In this document: positions 38,793-39,161 of the stretch, piece after piece | Position numbering within the stretch: the first letter of the stretch is position 1 | Layout of the letters: the number at the start of each line of letters is the position of its first letter | From: Thermoproteota archaeon | GTDB taxonomy: Archaea; Thermoproteota; Thermoprotei_A; Sulfolobales; Pyrodictiaceae | Assembly: GCA_013153145.1 (NCBI GenBank) | Contig: JAADEY010000014.1 | Coordinates: 1 to 39,161, forward strand | Length of the DNA stretch: 39,161 nt | Reading direction: 5' to 3' | The notes under the pieces: model-generated | The model's database searches: none | Seen by the model: only the letters and a program-made list of their open reading frames with translations | Told to the model about the DNA's origin: nothing | Translations under genes and position numbers: made by a program

Positions 38793-38975
38793 TTGCCCCG
38801 GGAGGTTGTGGTTAAAGTTCGTGTGCCATCTCATTATGCTGATGATGTTGAGAGGGAAGTTAAGCTAGCTTATGCTATAGACCTCTTTGTCCGTGGGATT
38901 GTTAGTGTTGAACATGCAGCTGGCTTCAGAATATCCGACAAAGTAGTACGGGAAGTCCTAGAGAGATTAAAGTAG
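38793..38975 (+). CDS. Small HTH antitoxin-like protein (UPF0175-like)
   Basis: 60 residues. The core KLAYAIDLFVRGIVSVEHAAGFRISDKVVREVLERL resembles UPF0175-type antitoxins, where 'A..L(Y/F)..G.(L/I)S..-AA.la..' is the helix-turn-helix core. The first residues are a beta strand (VVVKVRVPSHY). These proteins usually accompany a PIN-type toxin, but none is adjacent within the window; 100 nt downstream is the tRNA-Arg. The start is TTG 38793, the first possible in frame after a TAG, or GTG 38808. Confidence 0.5.
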   Translation: MPREVVVKVRVPSHYADDVEREVKLAYAIDLFVRGIVSVEHAAGFRISDKVVREVLERLK

Positions 38976-39073
38976 AAGCGCGGATGAGATCACTCTCTTC
39001 TAATAAGGATAGCTCTCCGATAGCCTAGTAGTTCGGGACAGCCAAGAAGTGCATGATGACAGTTATCATCGTG

Positions 39074-39152
39074 TGGCGGGCCCGCCGGGATTTGAACCCG
39101 GGACCTCCGGCTCCGGAGGCCGGCGCTCTAGTCCTGGCTGAGCTACGGGCCC
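39074..39152 (-). tRNA. tRNA-Arg (CCG)
   Basis: Complete cloverleaf on the minus strand: acceptor GGGCCCG/CGGGCCC, D arm TAGCTCAGCC...GAGC, anticodon stem CCGGC/GCCGG with loop CTCCGGA (anticodon CCG, plus-strand 39114-39116), T arm CCGGG-TTCAAAT-CCCGG, discriminator G and encoded CCA (39074-39076). No intron. Confidence 0.95.
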
Positions 39153-39161
39153 AGCCGTGTT

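Noticed and set aside
1-39161. CRISPR array or cas operon linked to the CARF genes
   Set aside because: No series of direct repeats with regular spacers and no cas1, cas2, cas10 or Cmr/Csm-like gene was seen on either strand.
1-39161. Insertion sequences or transposase genes
   Set aside because: No transposase-like protein or pair of terminal inverted repeats was recognised. The DUF3800-like gene alone is not evidence of a transposon.

Overview
The window looks like chromosome from a hyperthermophilic crenarchaeon. A member of the Pyrodictiaceae (Desulfurococcales: Pyrodictium, Hyperthermus, Pyrolobus) is my best inference. The reasons are archaeal TATA-type promoters about 26 nt ahead of short leaders, frequent GTG and TTG starts with GGAGG-like ribosome sites, tRNA genes with encoded CCA, an isolated 5S rRNA gene, archaeal families (DUF505, DUF1512, type II methionine aminopeptidase, archaeal peroxiredoxin) and a crenarchaeal-style HynSL-Isp hydrogenase. 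No 16S or 23S gene is present, so the assignment stays an inference.

Layout. 1-5.9 kb: a partial MFS exporter, tRNA-Asn, a candidate C/D box guide RNA, a repeated winged-helix DUF505 protein, a small P-loop protein, a SEC59-type lipid kinase and an AEC permease. 5.9-12.7 kb: a complete membrane-bound uptake hydrogenase operon (hynS, hynL, isp1, isp2 on the minus strand) facing a small unknown gene and the hydrogenase maturation protease. 12.7-16.0 kb: an unknown gene, then a winged-helix regulator with a membrane protein, and an ABC permease/ATPase pair. 16.0-18.3 kb: a two-gene operon of a CARF protein of the APE2256/Crn1 type and a CARF-like protein with a PIN-like nuclease end, behind a promoter whose TATA element lies inside an inverted repeat. 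18.4-24.2 kb: MFS transporter, then hydantoinase/oxoprolinase-like, DUF917 and PH-like membrane proteins facing an NCS1 nucleobase/hydantoin permease. 24.3-30.9 kb: peroxiredoxin, amino acid permease, FeoA with a DtxR/IdeR-like iron box, thymidylate kinase, UPF0173 hydrolase, methionine aminopeptidase, DUF1512, zinc-ribbon protein, 5S rRNA. 30.9-36.1 kb: DUF3800-like protein, a small membrane protein, and a second, cytosolic-type [NiFe] hydrogenase operon with a Cys-containing unknown gene in front and a ferredoxin behind. 36.2-39.2 kb: an exported Cys/His-rich protein, two membrane proteins, a gene-poor stretch with a decayed tRNA fragment, an antitoxin-like small gene, and tRNA-Arg.

How the genes work together. 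HynSL would oxidise H2 outside the membrane, pass electrons through Isp1 heme b to Isp2 on the inner face, and so into a sulfur- or metal-reducing chain. The 12.2 kb protease probably trims the C-terminal tails that both hydrogenase large subunits still carry. The second hydrogenase probably exchanges electrons with its 2[4Fe-4S] ferredoxin. The CARF pair is the strongest candidate for an uncommon system: a cyclic-oligoadenylate sensor or ring nuclease coupled to a sensor-nuclease, with no cas genes or CRISPR array in the window.
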